64,000 nucleotides of DNA from Liquorilactobacillus oeni DSM 19972 (GTDB lineage: Bacteria > Bacillota > Bacilli > Lactobacillales > Lactobacillaceae). The first letter of the stretch is position 1. Every line of letters begins with the position of its first letter. Below the pieces are notes generated by a model, which searched no databases, had not been told where the DNA came from, and saw only the letters and a program-made list of their open reading frames with translations. Positions 25,691-34,827 of the stretch are shown in pieces. Location of the stretch: NCBI RefSeq assembly GCF_001436275.1, contig NZ_AZEH01000042.1, positions 616-64,615 on the forward strand. The letters run 5' to 3'. The position numbers and the translations under genes were made by a program.

Positions 25691-25772
25691 AATTCGCATT
25701 TAGCTAAAAATGATGATTTTTAAATTAAATTGTTGTCATTTTTTCTGCTAAACGCGAATTTTCTGCTATAAT
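25691..25772 (+). promoter_or_regulatory. Interrupted inverted repeat and extended -10 promoter of the purine permease
   Basis: AATTCGCATTTAGC (25691-25704) and GCTAAACGCGAATT (25747-25760) are complementary at 13 of 14 positions, 42 bases apart. The second arm abuts TGC-TATAAT (25764-25772), an extended -10 promoter. Each arm read outward (TAAAYGCGAATT) loosely resembles the PurR box AWWWCCGAACWWT, with two mismatches. Control by PurR or another dimeric regulator is plausible. I see no purine riboswitch. Confidence 0.45.
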
Positions 25773-25808
25773 TAATTTATTCTGAATTTGAGAGGAAGTC
25801 TTTTAACT

Positions 25809-27269
25809 ATGAAGCGTTTCTTCAAGCTTGAAGAAAATGGAACTAATATGACCACTGAGGTTATAGCTGGGTTAACAACCTTTTTTGCTATGTCCTATAT
25901 TTTGTTTGTAGCACCAAATATTTTAGGCTCGACAGGAATGCCAACACAAGCAATTTTTTTAGCAACTATTATTTCTTCCGTTGTAAGTACTTTGATAATG
26001 GCATTATTCGCAAATGTTCCATATGTCCAGGCCCCTGGGTTGGGCCTAGCCACATTTTTTGCTTATACAGTAGTTTTGCAATTGGGTTTTTCTTGGCAAC
26101 AAGCACTTGCACTTGTCTTTTTATGCGGCATTATTAATGTAATTGTTACTGTAACCAAAATCAGAAGATTGATTATTAAGTCTATTCCTGAGGTTTTGCA
26201 GCATGCTATTGGTGGTGGAATTGGAATCTTTGTGGCCTATATTGGTATTAAAAATGCTGGATTTTTAAAGTTTATTACTGATAAGAGCGGAATTTTATCA
26301 ATCAATGGTAATGCATATAATGCGGCAACAACTCATTATAAAGGTGGAGTTTCTTCTTTTGTTTCAAATAGCAGTGTAACGCCTTCATTGATCAATTTTA
26401 ACCAGGCTGCGCCTTTAATTGCTCTTGTGGGCTTGATTTTGATGATCTTTTTAGTTGTTAAGAATTTTCGTGCTGCTATTTTGGTAGGAATTATAATTAC
26501 AACTTTAATCGGGATTCCTTTTGGTGTAACTCATCTGGAATTAGCTAGCGGGAATTCACTTGGATCTTCTTTTGTTGATCTTAAAACCACTATGGGTGCT
26601 GCTTTTGGTCCTAAAGGAATGGGTTCGTTATTTGACGAACCAGGCAGGGTCCTATTAGGGGTAATGACAATTTTTGCTTTCAGTTTGACAGACATTTTCG
26701 ATACTATTGGTACTTTTATTGGTACAGGAAAGAGAACTGGTATTTTTTCAAAAGAAGATGAAAAAGAGTTCTTTAATGGCCACGGATTTAAGTCGAAAAT
26801 GGATCGTTCGCTTTTTTCTGATGCAATCGGTTCAGTAATTTCAGCTATCTTTGGAACTTCTAATGTCACAACTTTTGTAGAGAGTGCTTCAGGGATTAGT
26901 GTTGGAGGGCGCACAGGATTAACCAGTTTGACCGCAGCTGCAATGTTTGCTGTAAGTAGTCTGCTTGCACCGGTTATTGCTATTATTCCCGATGCTGCGA
27001 CAGCACCTGCTTTGATTGTTGTGGGTATAATGATGATGGCTTCCTTTAAAAACATTGATTGGAGTAACCTTGAAGATGCGGTACCTGCCTTCTTTGCTTC
27101 AGTATTTATGGCCATTTGTTATAGTATTTCATACGGAATTGCAGCTGGTTTTATTTTCTTTATAGCAGTTAAGATTGCTAAAAATAAATTTAAAGAAGTT
27201 CATCCAATGATGATCGTTTGTACATTATTGTTTGTGTTAAATTTCATTGTTTTGGCGTTGATTGAGTAA
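25809..27269 (+). CDS. pbuG: NCS2 purine permease (AzgA/PbuG type)
   Basis: 486 residues with about 13 membrane segments. NMTTEVIAGLTTFFAMSYILFVAPNIL, QAPGLGLATFFAYTVV and the FSLTDIFDTIGTFIGTG region carrying NCS2 substrate residues place it with the hypoxanthine/guanine/adenine proton symporters. I chose ATG 25809 after GAGAGGA; TTG 25788 would put the ribosome binding site inside the gene. Confidence 0.88.
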   Translation: MKRFFKLEENGTNMTTEVIAGLTTFFAMSYILFVAPNILGSTGMPTQAIFLATIISSVVSTLIMALFANVPYVQAPGLGLATFFAYTVVLQLGFSWQQALALVFLCGIINVIVTVTKIRRLIIKSIPEVLQHAIGGGIGIFVAYIGIKNAGFLKFITDKSGILSINGNAYNAATTHYKGGVSSFVSNSSVTPSLINFNQAAPLIALVGLILMIFLVVKNFRAAILVGIIITTLIGIPFGVTHLELASGNSLGSSFVDLKTTMGAAFGPKGMGSLFDEPGRVLLGVMTIFAFSLTDIFDTIGTFIGTGKRTGIFSKEDEKEFFNGHGFKSKMDRSLFSDAIGSVISAIFGTSNVTTFVESASGISVGGRTGLTSLTAAAMFAVSSLLAPVIAIIPDAATAPALIVVGIMMMASFKNIDWSNLEDAVPAFFASVFMAICYSISYGIAAGFIFFIAVKIAKNKFKEVHPMMIVCTLLFVLNFIVLALIE

Positions 27270-27394
27270 TTGGGAATAATTTGTTTGTATTAAAAATAGT
27301 ACTTGTTTTTGGGGTATAAATATGAAACCTGAAAATTGACATATTTACTCTTTATTTAAAGAATTGTGGCAAAACAGATATTATTAAAAACTTA

Positions 27395-27430
27395 GAGACT
27401 GGATCAAAACGTACGTTTTGATCCAGTCTC
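27395..27430. terminator. 36-base perfect palindrome, probable terminator
   Basis: Two 18-base arms without mismatch and no spacer (GAGACTGGATCAAAACGT and its complement), followed by CCTTT. The core GGATCAAAAC/GTTTTGATCC matches the window's terminator family. The T run is poor, so it may also act as an RNA stabiliser. The following 277 bases to the transpeptidase gene are AT-rich with no gene I can support. Confidence 0.7.
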
Positions 27431-27707
27431 CCTTTAACAGTTATAATTATCATTTATCGAAAGATTTTGCAATAAAACTTTGTTTTGCATTTACATGCAA
27501 CTTCTGCAGCGGTATTTTATTATTAGTTTTATTAAAAAATTAACATTTACTCTAGATACCATAAAATAAGCCTCTATCGGTGCTTTATTTTGAAGGATAC
27601 GGTAACTGATTTGAAGAGAAAGTATAATTTAGTTAACCTTTAGAAGAAAGTATGGTATTGTTTAGCTTATATGTTTTGATCTGGATGAATTTGATGCAGA
27701 TAATGGG

Positions 27708-29096
27708 GTGGTTAAAATTAAATATAAAGTAATAATTACTGCTTTTTTAGCTGTTATTTTAGCAGCAGCGGCAGGAGGATATACTTATTATCGGATGACA
27801 CATTTTAATGAAAATGTAGAAATTAACGATATTAGTGTTGGAAAAATGAACGCAGATGAAGCCTTAGCTCATTTGAAGAAACAAAATATTAATAACAATG
27901 TCTACTTGGATGGAAAATTACTTTTTCGTGGAAAAGAAACTGCTTCAGGATTTACAACTGATGATTCAGTTAAAATTCGTAGTTTATTGAAAAAACAGTG
28001 GACGTGGTTGCCTACTAAGAAAGCAATCAGCTATCAGGTAGTTCCTTCCAATATGAGTACTTATCGCAAGAAAATTTTACAGCCTACGGTAAAGAATTTA
28101 CTTGAGAAGAAAAACCAAACACTCAAAAAAGCAGTAGATGCACAAGCAGCTTTAGAAGATGGTAAAATTGTAGTGTCTGAACCACAAAAGGGAAAACAAT
28201 ACAATGTGAAGACTATTATGAGGAATTTTTCAAGACAAAGCGATCTTTCAAAAATTAATTTGAAAGGAACTATTGAACAGCCTTTGACTGCTAGCAGTAA
28301 AAAGGTTGCGACTGAAAAGAGCAAACTAGCTATTTTAGCCAAAAGAAGTGTTTCGTATAAAGTTCAACAAACTAACTATAACTTAGCAGCTAAAGATGTT
28401 TTAAGTAAAGCAACTTATAAAAATGGACGTTATCAGATAGATCAAACTGGTATTATTAAAGAAGTTGAACAGATCAATCAAAAACAAGCAACTTTGAAAA
28501 AAGACATCAACTTTAAGAATCATGATGGTGAACAGGTTACAGTTCCTGGGGGGACCTATGGCTGGGCATTGAAACCTGAAGACGCAGTTAAAAGTATTTC
28601 TACAGCCTTCATTAAGGGTGAAGAACAGATTGATGCCAGCAAGGACATCTACGGTGTAGGATATTTGACTTATGGAACAGGTTATGAAAATACTGCTAAT
28701 GATGGATTGGGCACAACTTATGCTGAGGTTTCTCTTTCAAAGCAGCGGGCTTGGTTTTATAAAGATGGGAAAGAGGTTTACTCAACTGAAGTTGTGACGG
28801 GGAAACACAGTACTAATGAAGACACACCTAAGGGCGTTTGGTACGTTATGTATAAAGAATCTCCCTCAACTTTGAAGGGAAGTGAAGCTGGAAATTCAAA
28901 CTATTCTGTTAAAGTTAATTACTGGGCACAGTTTACGAATAGTGGTTGCGGTTTTCATGATGCCAGCTGGAGAACAGATTGGTCCAGCACAGCATACCTT
29001 AACAATGGTTCAGGCGGATGTGTTAATACACCAAGTGATCATATGAAGAATGTTTATGATAATCTTGCTCAATCAGAAGCAGTGGTCGTCTATTAG
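27708..29096 (+). CDS. L,D-transpeptidase (YkuD) with PG-binding domains
   Basis: 462 residues: an N-terminal membrane anchor (about 5-27), a large extracytoplasmic region of PG_binding_4 type (about 35-310), then a YkuD catalytic domain. That domain has FHDASWRTDW and GSGGCVNTPSDH with nucleophile Cys438. It probably makes 3-3 cross-links or attaches molecules to peptidoglycan. The start is uncertain: GTG 27708 overlaps GGGGTGG, the only ribosome binding site, whose spacing would better suit ATT 27717. Confidence 0.9.
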   Translation: MVKIKYKVIITAFLAVILAAAAGGYTYYRMTHFNENVEINDISVGKMNADEALAHLKKQNINNNVYLDGKLLFRGKETASGFTTDDSVKIRSLLKKQWTWLPTKKAISYQVVPSNMSTYRKKILQPTVKNLLEKKNQTLKKAVDAQAALEDGKIVVSEPQKGKQYNVKTIMRNFSRQSDLSKINLKGTIEQPLTASSKKVATEKSKLAILAKRSVSYKVQQTNYNLAAKDVLSKATYKNGRYQIDQTGIIKEVEQINQKQATLKKDINFKNHDGEQVTVPGGTYGWALKPEDAVKSISTAFIKGEEQIDASKDIYGVGYLTYGTGYENTANDGLGTTYAEVSLSKQRAWFYKDGKEVYSTEVVTGKHSTNEDTPKGVWYVMYKESPSTLKGSEAGNSNYSVKVNYWAQFTNSGCGFHDASWRTDWSSTAYLNNGSGGCVNTPSDHMKNVYDNLAQSEAVVVY

Positions 29097-29117
29097 TGTT
29101 TAGTTGCAGCAAAGAAT

Positions 29118-29146
29118 TTGGGGGAAGCATAATTCTATGCTATAAT
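29118..29146 (+). promoter_or_regulatory. ssrA promoter
   Basis: TTGGGG, a 17-base spacer and TGC-TATAAT (extended -10), ending nine bases before the mature tmRNA 5' end. Confidence 0.7.
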
Positions 29147-29154
29147 AACGGCAT

Positions 29155-29521
29155 GGGGATGTTCTGGATTCGACAGGTATAGGTCGAGCTTGAATTGCAT
29201 CTCGTAATTGCGTGACGTATAGACGCTCAGTTAAATATAACTGCAAAAAATAATAACAACTCTTACGCTTTAGCTGCCTAATCGCGCTTAGCGTAGATCC
29301 GCTCAACATCGTCCATGTGTTGAATTCCGGGTCTTAAATTTAGTGGACTTACGTCGTTTAATTCACACCTGAAATTAACGAAAGAGATTAATCAGGTTAG
29401 TTATCGGCGTTAGCCCTGTCATATGGCGCAGCTGGTAATGAAAATCCAAGTAGTATGACTATGGATGTAGAGGTTTGAGTGCCGATATGCTTGGACGCGG
29501 GTTCGATCCCCGCCATCTCCA
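29155..29521 (+). ncRNA. ssrA: tmRNA (transfer-messenger RNA)
   Basis: The tRNA-like ends pair GGGGATG (29155-) with CATCTCC before discriminator A29521, and the T-arm reads GGGTTCGATCCCC. The internal tag frame starts at GCA 29243 and ends at TAA 29281, encoding AKNNNNSYALAA, the typical Lactobacillaceae degradation tag. Pseudoknot arms lie in between. It frees stalled ribosomes together with SmpB. Confidence 0.97.
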
Positions 29522-29526
29522 TTAAT

Positions 29527-29558
29527 AAAAAGCATCAGCAATTGCTGGTGCTTTTTAT
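29527..29558 (+). terminator. ssrA terminator
   Basis: AAAAAGCATCAGCA-AT-TGCTGGTGCTTTTT hairpin, one G-T pair, followed by a T-rich tail. Confidence 0.88.
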
Positions 29559-29770
29559 TTTTATTACAAAAAAAAGTGATATAGTTATAGGCGATTGTCT
29601 TTAGAGAAGCTGTTGTTATGAAATGAACATAATTCGTTAAATATTGTGTGATTATTATTTTAGGCACATAAAAACTTTTCTTTTTTTATTAAAATTCAAA
29701 AAAAAATAATATTTTCGATGTATGGTATTATGTGATAAGTAAAAAAGTTACAAAAAGGATGTGTAACTGG

Positions 29771-30490
29771 ATGAAACTATTGATGATCGAGGATAACAAG
29801 TCACTGTCTGAAATGATGTCGATGTTTTTTAAGAAAGAAAACTGGGAGATCCATTATGCTTATGATGGGATCGAAGCACTTGAAAAATTTAAAGAAAATC
29901 CGCGGAGCTGGGATATGATTACATTGGATCTCAATTTACCTGGAATGGATGGAATTCAGGTAAATAATGAAATTCGTGCGCTTTCAACGACCGTGCCGAT
30001 CATAATTTTGACTGCCCGTGACTCGGAAAGCGACCAGGTACTTGGACTTGAAATGGGCGCAGATGACTATGTGGTCAAGCCATTCAGTCCTATTACTTTA
30101 ATAGCAAGAATAAAAGCTTTGCATCGTAGAGCTTCTTTAGGGTCTGAAAAAAAGTTAGAAACTGATGCTGAAACCTCATTTGATGTTGTTACGGATCATT
30201 TTAAACTAAGTACAAAAACAAGAGAAGCTTATTTGCAAGGCAGCCCTATTGAAGACTTAACACCGAAAGAGTTTGATCTTTTAAAGACTTTGTCGCAAAA
30301 GCCAAGACAGGTTTTCTCTCGTGATCAATTACTGCAGTTAGTATGGCATTACGAATTTTATGGCGACGAAAGGACGGTTGATGCACATATTAAAAAATTA
30401 CGTCAAAAAATTGAAAAGGTCGGTCCACAGATAATTCAAACGGTTTGGGGTGTCGGATATAAGTTTGACGATTCTGGAGTGAGTGAATAA
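29771..30490 (+). CDS. OmpR/PhoB-family response regulator
   Basis: 239 residues. Receiver domain: LLMIEDNKSLSEMM (acidic pocket), the phospho-acceptor Asp in MITLDLNLPGMDG, Thr in IILTARD and Lys in VVKPF. A C-terminal winged helix follows (LTPKEFDLLKTL...RDQLLQLVW...RTVDAHIKKLRQKI). I chose ATG 29771 (MKLLMIEDN) as the canonical N-terminus; earlier in-frame codons exist. Its stop overlaps the kinase start by one base. The signal and regulon are unknown; I cannot tell whether it is the PhoP that acts at the pst Pho box. Confidence 0.92.
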   Translation: MKLLMIEDNKSLSEMMSMFFKKENWEIHYAYDGIEALEKFKENPRSWDMITLDLNLPGMDGIQVNNEIRALSTTVPIIILTARDSESDQVLGLEMGADDYVVKPFSPITLIARIKALHRRASLGSEKKLETDAETSFDVVTDHFKLSTKTREAYLQGSPIEDLTPKEFDLLKTLSQKPRQVFSRDQLLQLVWHYEFYGDERTVDAHIKKLRQKIEKVGPQIIQTVWGVGYKFDDSGVSE

Positions 30491-31944
30491 TGAAACTTAT
30501 ATATCAGCAGATGATAGCTTTTTTTGTAGTTATCACAACATTACTGTTAATTTTAGGAATTTCCTTTTTTCATTTAACTACGACGATGATTTATGAAAAT
30601 ACTTGGGTTCAGCTTGAAGGCTACGCTTATAGTTTAAAAACCCAGTCAATGACAATTGAAACAAATCCAAACGGCAAGCAGACTTTTACCTTGGATATTG
30701 GCAAACTACAAACCAGTGAACTGTTATTGCGCAATCAACAAGTTCATTTTACTATTTATACAACTAGAAAGCGTGTCATGTATCCAGATCAAGGATATCA
30801 ATCTATTATTTCAAATAGAGATTGGAAGAAGCTGGAAAAAGGAGAGATTTTGCGCCGCAAAAGCGACTTGGGATGGCGCGGAGCTGATAAACAAAATGTG
30901 CAGAACCAGCAAAGAATGACAGACATTTTGGCGCCTTGTTTTGATGAAAACGGTCAATTAATTGCTGTAATATCTGTTGGTGCTAAGGTTTCTAGCCTGC
31001 AGGAAAGTTTCACTAAAATTCAACGAAATTTAGGATATGTATTATTGTTTTCGGCTTTACTGGGAGCATTAATAAGTTATTTTCTTGCTCACTATATTAC
31101 TAAAAGAATCAGCAAGTTAAGGAACGCTGCAAGAGCAGTTGCTAGCGGAGATTTTGATGTTAACCTCGTGGATCACAAACGAGATGAACTTGATGATTTA
31201 GCAAAAGATTTTAATCAAATGACCAGTTCATTGAAACAATCGAATGAAGAAATTAAGCGGCAGGAACAAAAAAGACGTCAATTTATGGCAGACGCAGCCC
31301 ATGAAATGAGAACACCGTTAACAACAATCAATGGCTTGCTTGAAGGTCTTGCTTATGATGCAATTCCGGAAGAAAGTAAAGAAAAGAGTATTGAACTGAT
31401 GCGAAATGAGACACGTCGTTTAATTCGTTTAGTTAACGAAAACCTTGATTATGAAAAAATTAGAAGTGGACAGATTGAATTGAAAAAGACGACTTTTGAT
31501 GCTATGCAAGCTATTCACAATGTAGCTGCGCAATTGAAAAAGAAAGCACAAGGTGCCGGGGATGGGATTGAAGTTGTGGGTCCGACGAAGCTTAACGTTT
31601 TTGCGGACTATGACCGGTTTGTTCAGATTATTTTTAATATTACTCAGAATGCAATTCAGTTTACTGAAAACGGAGTAATCAGAATATCCGCTGAACGCGG
31701 CTATAACAGCAGTATTCTGCGAGTTGCAGATAATGGTATCGGAATGAACGAAGAACAATTAAAAAATATTTGGGAACGTTATTATAAAGCAGATATTTCT
31801 CGAAAAAACACCAAATATGGTGAGTCTGGGTTAGGTTTATCAATTGTACAGCAGCTGATGGAACAGCATAACGGTAAGGTTGAGGTTACTAGCAAACCAG
31901 GGGAAGGATCCACGTTCACCCTTATCTTTCCTGATGAAAAATAA
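30490..31944 (+). CDS. Sensor histidine kinase
   Basis: 484 residues: membrane helix 1 (about 8-30), an extracytoplasmic sensor domain of about 145 residues, membrane helix 2 (about 180-202) and HAMP. HisKA follows with the phosphorylated His in AAHEMRTPLTTING, then HATPase with QNAIQFTENG (N box), VADNGIGM (G1) and GLGLSIVQQL (G2). It forms a two-component system with the adjoining response regulator. I do not recognise the sensor domain specifically. Confidence 0.92.
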   Translation: MKLIYQQMIAFFVVITTLLLILGISFFHLTTTMIYENTWVQLEGYAYSLKTQSMTIETNPNGKQTFTLDIGKLQTSELLLRNQQVHFTIYTTRKRVMYPDQGYQSIISNRDWKKLEKGEILRRKSDLGWRGADKQNVQNQQRMTDILAPCFDENGQLIAVISVGAKVSSLQESFTKIQRNLGYVLLFSALLGALISYFLAHYITKRISKLRNAARAVASGDFDVNLVDHKRDELDDLAKDFNQMTSSLKQSNEEIKRQEQKRRQFMADAAHEMRTPLTTINGLLEGLAYDAIPEESKEKSIELMRNETRRLIRLVNENLDYEKIRSGQIELKKTTFDAMQAIHNVAAQLKKKAQGAGDGIEVVGPTKLNVFADYDRFVQIIFNITQNAIQFTENGVIRISAERGYNSSILRVADNGIGMNEEQLKNIWERYYKADISRKNTKYGESGLGLSIVQQLMEQHNGKVEVTSKPGEGSTFTLIFPDEK

Positions 31945-32015
31945 CAAAGAGGGAAGAAGCTTCATGTGCAGTCGTAATCCATGAGATCTTGGTTAATGGA
32001 AAAAGTAGAATAGTA

Positions 32016-32060
32016 AAAAGAAGCTGGGCCAAATTTTTACTTTGACCCAGCTTCTTTTTA
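32016..32060. terminator. Bidirectional terminator after the two-component operon
   Basis: AAGAAGCTGGGCCAAA...TTTGACCCAGCTTCTTTTT; A and T flanks serve both the kinase gene (+) and the following convergent gene (-). Bases 31965-32010 before it weakly resemble the dispersed repeat (ATGAG...GGTTAA-TGGAAAA). Confidence 0.85.
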
Positions 32061-32065
32061 AACCA

Positions 32066-32275
32066 TTATTTATTTTGCTTTTTCTTAAAGGGTGATTTAT
32101 TCGTTGAACGGTGATTGCGAAACCAATCTTCTGCTTGCGAAGTAGCAATTGAAATTGCACGTTGGTCGTTGTAGCCGTCCTTTTTTAAAGCATTTGCAAT
32201 TTCAACTGCCTTGTTACGGACCTCACTTCTTAGGTTCTTCATAGAATCAGGGTAGTTGTCTTTTGTCCAGGGCAA
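32066..32275 (-). CDS. Small YdaT-like stress-type protein
   Basis: 69 residues: (M)PWTKDNYPDSMKNLRSEVRNKAVEIANALKKDGYNDQRAISIATSQAEDWF, then a basic tail. The opening PW(T/N)-x-DYP-x-SMKNL and the A-IA-AQAE-W end match a small, soluble Firmicutes family that includes the N-terminal part of Bacillus YdaT, a general stress protein; its function is unknown. I chose TTG 32275 because it gives the family's N-terminus and lies nine bases after GGAAAGG. Upstream ATG 32284 touches that site. Confidence 0.75.
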   Translation of the reverse strand: MPWTKDNYPDSMKNLRSEVRNKAVEIANALKKDGYNDQRAISIATSQAEDWFRNHRSTNKSPFKKKQNK

Positions 32276-32440
32276 TAAAATCATCCTTTCCAAGGAACAT
32301 TATTAAAAACTAATAAAAAGCGATTAATTTAAGAAACTTGTTCTATAGTTCTTATGATAAACTAGTTCAATTAGTTTTTACAAAAATTAGCTTACAATTT
32401 TGAAAAGTACAAAACTTGGTAAGACAAAATTTTTAAAATA

Positions 32441-34609
32441 TTAATTTGTATCTTTGCGAGATTGTATTGAGGAACTTGCTGCTTTTTTCATAGAAGAAGA
32501 GGCACTTTCTTCATTTTGTTCGTTAGAATCCGTTGTTTTTAATTCCGGCGCATCTGAAGTATAGTCAGAAATTGTTGACTTGTTACCGTTTTTACTCCAG
32601 AGACTTGTTGATTTATTACCTAAAAGATTTTGAATCTTTGTAACTTCACCAAAGTCATTTTTGTAGTTATATTTTTTAGGGTTTACTGGAGTAAAACCTT
32701 GCGGAACATAAAAGCGCAAAAGATTTTTATTGTTAAGTGTATCCGAAAGTGAAAGTTCTTCGCTCACCTTGTCGCTTTCAGCATTTATCTTCGCAGCAAG
32801 TTCGTTAGATGGGTGGGTAATTTCTTCAGCGGTTTTGTTGTCATAGATTGTGCCGTTAATTACCGTGTAGTCAGGCGTTACAAAATTTTCATTTCTAAAA
32901 GCAACTACTTGGTCATGCTGCGGTGACAAAAGATCTGTTCCGAATTGGATATACTTTTTTGAGTCGATTCCCAGAAGGTGAAGGATAGTTGGTAAGACAT
33001 CAATCTCGCCGCCATATTGATGTTGTACTCCAGCATCCGTAACCCCTGGAATATGAATCATGAATGGAACTCTTTGCATTTGGGCATTATCAAAGTCATT
33101 CCAAGTAGAAGAAGATTTTCCTAATAAAGGAGCTAATTTCAAATTGCGCGAATTAGAAATGCCATAGTGGTCGCCATAGATGACGATCATTGAATTATTA
33201 TAAAGACCGCTTTTTTTCAGATAATCAAAAAATTCTTTAACTGATTGATCTAAATAATGAGCCGTAACGAAATAATTGTTGACGGAATCATCTCCAGTAT
33301 TAGCCGCTTTAAAATCAGTATTCTGTTTGTCAAGCGTATAAGGAAAATGGTTCGAAACTGTAATGAACTTTGCATAAAAAGGCTGCTGCAAGCGTTCCAA
33401 GTATTTAACTGAATCATGGAAAAGCAATTTATCCTTTAGACCATATTCAGTCAGATTATTGGCGTCAGTATTGTAGTAGTTAGCATCAAAAAAGTATTGG
33501 TACCCTAGATTTTTGTAGACACTGTCACGATTCCAAAAAGAACCTTTATTGCCATGGAATACAGCACTTGAATAATTTGCATCTTGATTTAAAATGGCCG
33601 GTGCGCCTTCAAAAGTATTGTCTGTTCCCAAAGCTGAAAAAAGAGAACCTTGCGGAAGACCATAGGTACTTGTTTCTAACATGTTTTCAGCATCTGAAGT
33701 TTTTCCTTGGCCAACTTGATTAAAGAAGTTATCAAAGCTGTAAGTTGAGTTGCTGTTGTAAAGACTGTTTAGAAAAGGAGTGACTTCTTTTCCATCTAAA
33801 CGATAGTTGATTAAAAACTGCTGGAAACTTTCTAAGTGAATAATGATCACATTTTTATTCTTAGCAATTCCATAAGTCTTTACATTTGGAGCTGCATAAT
33901 GATTTTGAGTAAATGATAAAATCTTGTTCAAGTCAATACTGCTAGCTTCGCTTCGAACTTGATTATTTTTTGCTGTCTTTATGCCATCATAAAAGGTAAA
34001 GGCATCAATTCCCAGGTACTTCACTAAATAATTACGGTCAAATGTCCGTGTAAGCAGTTGTGGCCTGTCAATTTCTCCTAATGTGAGGTTAAACATTAAG
34101 AAGAAAAGAGAAAAAGAGGTTAATGCTACCGCTTGGCGAGTCGCAATGGGATGCTTATCGACCCGAATCACCTTAGTTGTGAAGCCAAGTACTAATAAGA
34201 AAAGATCAGCAATAATAATAATATCTTGAGGTTTGAGCAATGCGAATGAACTAGTACTAAGACCGTCAGAGACAGAAGAATAGCCGAAAATAACATTAAT
34301 CGTCATGAAGTCAGTAAATTCGCGGTAGTAGATTACATTAAACAAGAGTAAGACGGAATTAGCTATGTAGATTAGTAGCAAAACCGTGTAAGCTGGGACT
34401 GTGCGTTTGATGTACAATGCACTGCCAAATAAAAGCAAGGTAGTAGCAAGAGGGTTTATCAACAGTACTAGATATTGATAAAAGCCTGAAACACCAAGGT
34501 GAAAATCGATTAGGTAGACAAGAATGGTTTTTAACCAAAAAAGGAAAACTAATGAAGAAAAAAAGCCCCAGCGTGTACTCAGAATATTTCTTAATTTTAA
34601 TAGGTACAC
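32441..34609 (-). CDS. ltaS: Lipoteichoic acid synthase-like sulfatase-fold enzyme
   Basis: 722 residues. Five N-terminal membrane segments (about 15-175) precede an extracellular sulfatase domain. Metal/catalytic marks are IIIHLES with Glu260, GKTSDAEN with catalytic Thr304, VSNHFPYT and IVIYGDHYG. It polymerises glycerol-phosphate from phosphatidylglycerol on a glycolipid anchor. A Ser/Glu/Lys-rich tail of about 50 residues extends beyond the domain. The start is not firm: GTG 34609 lies about 12 bases after GGAAGGG. Confidence 0.9.
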   Translation of the reverse strand: MYLLKLRNILSTRWGFFSSLVFLFWLKTILVYLIDFHLGVSGFYQYLVLLINPLATTLLLFGSALYIKRTVPAYTVLLLIYIANSVLLLFNVIYYREFTDFMTINVIFGYSSVSDGLSTSSFALLKPQDIIIIADLFLLVLGFTTKVIRVDKHPIATRQAVALTSFSLFFLMFNLTLGEIDRPQLLTRTFDRNYLVKYLGIDAFTFYDGIKTAKNNQVRSEASSIDLNKILSFTQNHYAAPNVKTYGIAKNKNVIIIHLESFQQFLINYRLDGKEVTPFLNSLYNSNSTYSFDNFFNQVGQGKTSDAENMLETSTYGLPQGSLFSALGTDNTFEGAPAILNQDANYSSAVFHGNKGSFWNRDSVYKNLGYQYFFDANYYNTDANNLTEYGLKDKLLFHDSVKYLERLQQPFYAKFITVSNHFPYTLDKQNTDFKAANTGDDSVNNYFVTAHYLDQSVKEFFDYLKKSGLYNNSMIVIYGDHYGISNSRNLKLAPLLGKSSSTWNDFDNAQMQRVPFMIHIPGVTDAGVQHQYGGEIDVLPTILHLLGIDSKKYIQFGTDLLSPQHDQVVAFRNENFVTPDYTVINGTIYDNKTAEEITHPSNELAAKINAESDKVSEELSLSDTLNNKNLLRFYVPQGFTPVNPKKYNYKNDFGEVTKIQNLLGNKSTSLWSKNGNKSTISDYTSDAPELKTTDSNEQNEESASSSMKKAASSSIQSRKDTN

Positions 34610-34827
34610 AGTATTTAATCATCCCTTCCGTAGATTTAAGCTAACGCTTTATTCTAAACCATTTGTTAAATTAACGTCAATTTGAGTAAGTGATATTATA
34701 AAAGATTTAGGAACTTTGTTAGGACAAGCCAAAAAAGGGAAAGTAATGGTACAATTAAAATGAGTTTCTTAAATGAAACTACCGGTTTATCGTTATAAAA
34801 ATAAAAGTGATACTGGAGATACGAAAT

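Noticed and set aside
25649-25790. Purine riboswitch before the NCS2 permease.
   Set aside because: No conserved aptamer core (paired loops with TATA...CCTAAT and GTTTCTACC-type junctions) is visible; the inverted repeat there is simpler.
26531-27115. Long minus-strand open frame (194 codons) inside the purine permease gene.
   Set aside because: Shadow of a membrane-protein gene; low-complexity Ile/Val/Ala composition, no ribosome binding site, and the plus strand has a clear NCS2 protein.
29419-29667. Minus-strand open frame of 82 codons reading through the tmRNA 3' end, with a GDGGDRTRVQ-like stretch.
   Set aside because: This is the well-known spurious translation of the antisense of a tRNA-like 3' end; the strand is occupied by ssrA and there is no ribosome binding site.
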